Source of the DNA: Methylococcus sp. UBA6136
GTDB lineage: Bacteria; Pseudomonadota; Gammaproteobacteria; Methylococcales; Methylococcaceae
Reading direction: 5' to 3'
Length of the DNA: 6,732 bases
Assembly (NCBI GenBank): GCA_002423305.1
Contig: DIVI01000122.1
Span: 1 to 6,732 of the forward strand
In this document: one piece after another, positions 6,163 through 6,732 of the stretch
Layout: every line of letters begins with the position of its first letter
Position numbering within the stretch: the first letter of the stretch is position 1
Made by a program: the position numbers and the translations under genes
Notes under the pieces: generated by a model
The model's input: only the letters and a program-made list of their open reading frames with translations
Database searches by the model: none
What the model was told of the DNA's origin: nothing

Positions 6163-6340
6163 GCGAGGTCACCCGACGTCCTCGACTGATTGTTGTTGCG
6201 GGACCTAACGGGGCCGGCAAAACATCGATCACGGAACAACTATTACGCCATGAGTGGATGGGGGGGTGTGAATATGTGAACCCCGACTAAATTGCCCGAG
6301 ACGTTTACGGTGACTGGAACACACCGGATGCCGTTTTACG
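6159..6340 (+). pseudogene. Zeta toxin family kinase (UNAG-kinase type), broken 5' fragment
   Basis: From the ATG overlapping the antitoxin stop, the frame reads RPRLIVVAGPNGAGKTSITE, with a Walker A loop GPNGAGKT at residues 15-22, then HEWMGGCEYVNPD. It stops at TAA 6288-6290 (codon 44). Beyond the stop the same frame continues with IARDVYGDWNTPDAVL, which is what zeta-type kinases carry after NPD. The stop is therefore a nonsense mutation, most simply CAA to TAA, since NPDQIA is a plausible family sequence. The gene is then cut at 6341 by an IS66 element, so the catalytic and C-terminal parts are absent here or lie beyond the far end of the IS. Family members phosphorylate UDP-N-acetylglucosamine or related nucleotides and block growth. 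The remaining 43-aa peptide should have no activity. Confidence 0.85.
6333..6340. repeat. Predicted 8-bp target duplication of IS66, left copy
   Basis: GTTTTACG directly precedes the IS66 left end. IS66 elements normally duplicate 8 bp. The matching right copy would lie outside the window, so this is a prediction only. Confidence 0.4.
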
Positions 6341-6360
6341 GTAAACGCCCCATGAAGTCG
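6341..6360 (+). repeat. Left terminal repeat of the IS66 element
   Basis: The repeat begins GTAAACGCCCC. The inner limit is not known because the right end is outside the window. The boundary at 6341 rests on the GTAA terminus and on the end of toxin homology at 6338-6341. Confidence 0.7.
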
Positions 6361-6375
6361 GTTCTTACATTGGCG

Positions 6376-6392
6376 GTCTGATTTTCGCAGAC
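6376..6392 (+). other. First leader hairpin of IS66 tnpA
   Basis: GTCTG-ATTTTCG-CAGAC, a 5-bp stem with a 7-base loop, just upstream of the hairpin that covers the tnpA ribosome binding site. The two can coexist. A role is not established. Confidence 0.4.
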
Positions 6393-6393
6393 T

Positions 6394-6420
6394 GTGGTCT
6401 CCGTCAATTGTGGAGACTAC
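6394..6420 (+). promoter_or_regulatory. Hairpin sequestering the IS66 tnpA ribosome binding site
   Basis: The arms GTGGTCTCC (6394-6402) and GGAGACTAC (6412-6420) pair over nine positions, eight Watson-Crick and one G-U, with a 9-base loop. The Shine-Dalgarno GGAG (6412-6415, six bases before ATG 6422) is wholly inside the 3' arm. The start codon begins two bases after the stem. This would hide the ribosome binding site in transcripts entering from outside the element, a strategy known from IS10, IS50 and IS200. Confidence 0.6.
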
Positions 6421-6421
6421 G

Positions 6422-6732
6422 ATGACCGAGCGATCTGTATTTTGGGCCAATCATCTGCGGGCCATTGAGGCCGAGGGTATTTCGGCAAGGGCCTATGCCG
6501 CCCGCGAGGGACTGGCGATTCAGTCGCTTTACCAGTGGCGACAAAAACTCTGGCAAACACGGGGAACCCTCGGCGCCGATCCGAGTGTCGGCATGGGGTC
6601 CGGGTTTTTCGCCGTCAATGTGACAGGACCACTGACATCTCAGTCCGGCACCTGGATGTTGCGGGTGGGGGGTCTCGAGTTGGAATTGCCCGCCCATCCG
6701 GATGCGCATTGGTTGGTGGGGTTGGTCATGGC
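6422..6732 (+). CDS. tnpA: IS66 family accessory protein TnpA, 5' part
   Basis: The frame is open from ATG 6422 to the window edge (103 residues plus two bases) with no stop. The N-terminus MTERSVFWANHLRAIEAEGI continues into SARAYAAREGLAIQSLYQWR (21-40). This is the helix-turn-helix pattern of IS66 TnpA proteins, with the conserved Tyr-x-Ala...Gly-Leu...Tyr-x-Trp-Arg arrangement. A divergent linker leads to a C-terminal strand-rich part (MLRVGGLELELPAHPDAHWL) that matches the usual end of the family, so only a few residues are probably missing. TnpA is a small DNA-binding protein needed together with TnpB and TnpC for IS66 transposition; its exact step is not settled. The GGAG six bases upstream supports this start, but it is buried in a hairpin. 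Confidence 0.88.
   Translation, partial: MTERSVFWANHLRAIEAEGISARAYAAREGLAIQSLYQWRQKLWQTRGTLGADPSVGMGSGFFAVNVTGPLTSQSGTWMLRVGGLELELPAHPDAHWLVGLVM

Larger units (their letters stand above)
6341..6732 (+). mobile_element. IS66-family insertion sequence, left end (continues past the window)
   Basis: The element begins with GTAAACGCCCCATGAAGTCG. IS66 ends characteristically begin GTAA, and the zeta toxin reading frame breaks exactly at this point. An 81-bp leader follows, then tnpA. The tnpB and tnpC genes and the right repeat are expected beyond 6732. Confidence 0.85.

Overview
The window is a moderately GC-rich bacterial segment. Its mix of genes (a CPA2 antiporter, a Uma2 nuclease, a compact adenylation enzyme, IS1380 and IS66 elements, a zeta-type toxin) fits a proteobacterium, probably a gammaproteobacterium of the Chromatiales or methylotroph kind. 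That placement is inference from gene style; no marker gene is present. The left half (1-3417) looks like ordinary chromosome. The right half (about 3420-6732) is an accessory region holding two unrelated insertion sequences and a wrecked toxin-antitoxin locus.

Left half: the 3' part of a CPA2-type cation/proton antiporter enters on the + strand (3-647). It converges on a minus-strand run of three genes read in the order 3417 to 692: a ketopantoate-reductase-like Rossmann protein (3417-2629), a stand-alone AMP-forming acyl/aryl ligase (2596-1298, possibly starting at a CTG that overlaps the previous stop), and a Uma2-family endonuclease (1246-692). The first two may be co-translated and may form a small metabolic module. 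I cannot name their substrates.

Right half: after a poorly coding stretch (3418-3786) lies a complete IS1380-family element at 3792-5475 (1684 bp). It has 18-bp terminal inverted repeats with one mismatch, an intact 452-aa transposase, and a perfect 5-bp TCTTA target duplication on both sides. About 500 bp without a convincing gene follows (5481-5979). Next is a 60-aa putative antitoxin with a strong ribosome binding site, overlapping by ATGA a zeta/UNAG-kinase-type toxin gene. The toxin is broken twice: an in-frame TAA at codon 44, where relatives would be expected to keep reading, and an IS66-family element inserted at 6341. The IS66 left end, a leader with two hairpins (one covering the tnpA ribosome binding site) and most of tnpA are visible before the window ends.

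The window contains no clear new multi-gene system. The best leads are the doubly inactivated toxin beside an intact antitoxin, the hairpin that buries the IS66 tnpA ribosome binding site, and the uncharacterised reductase/ligase pair with its ambiguous start.
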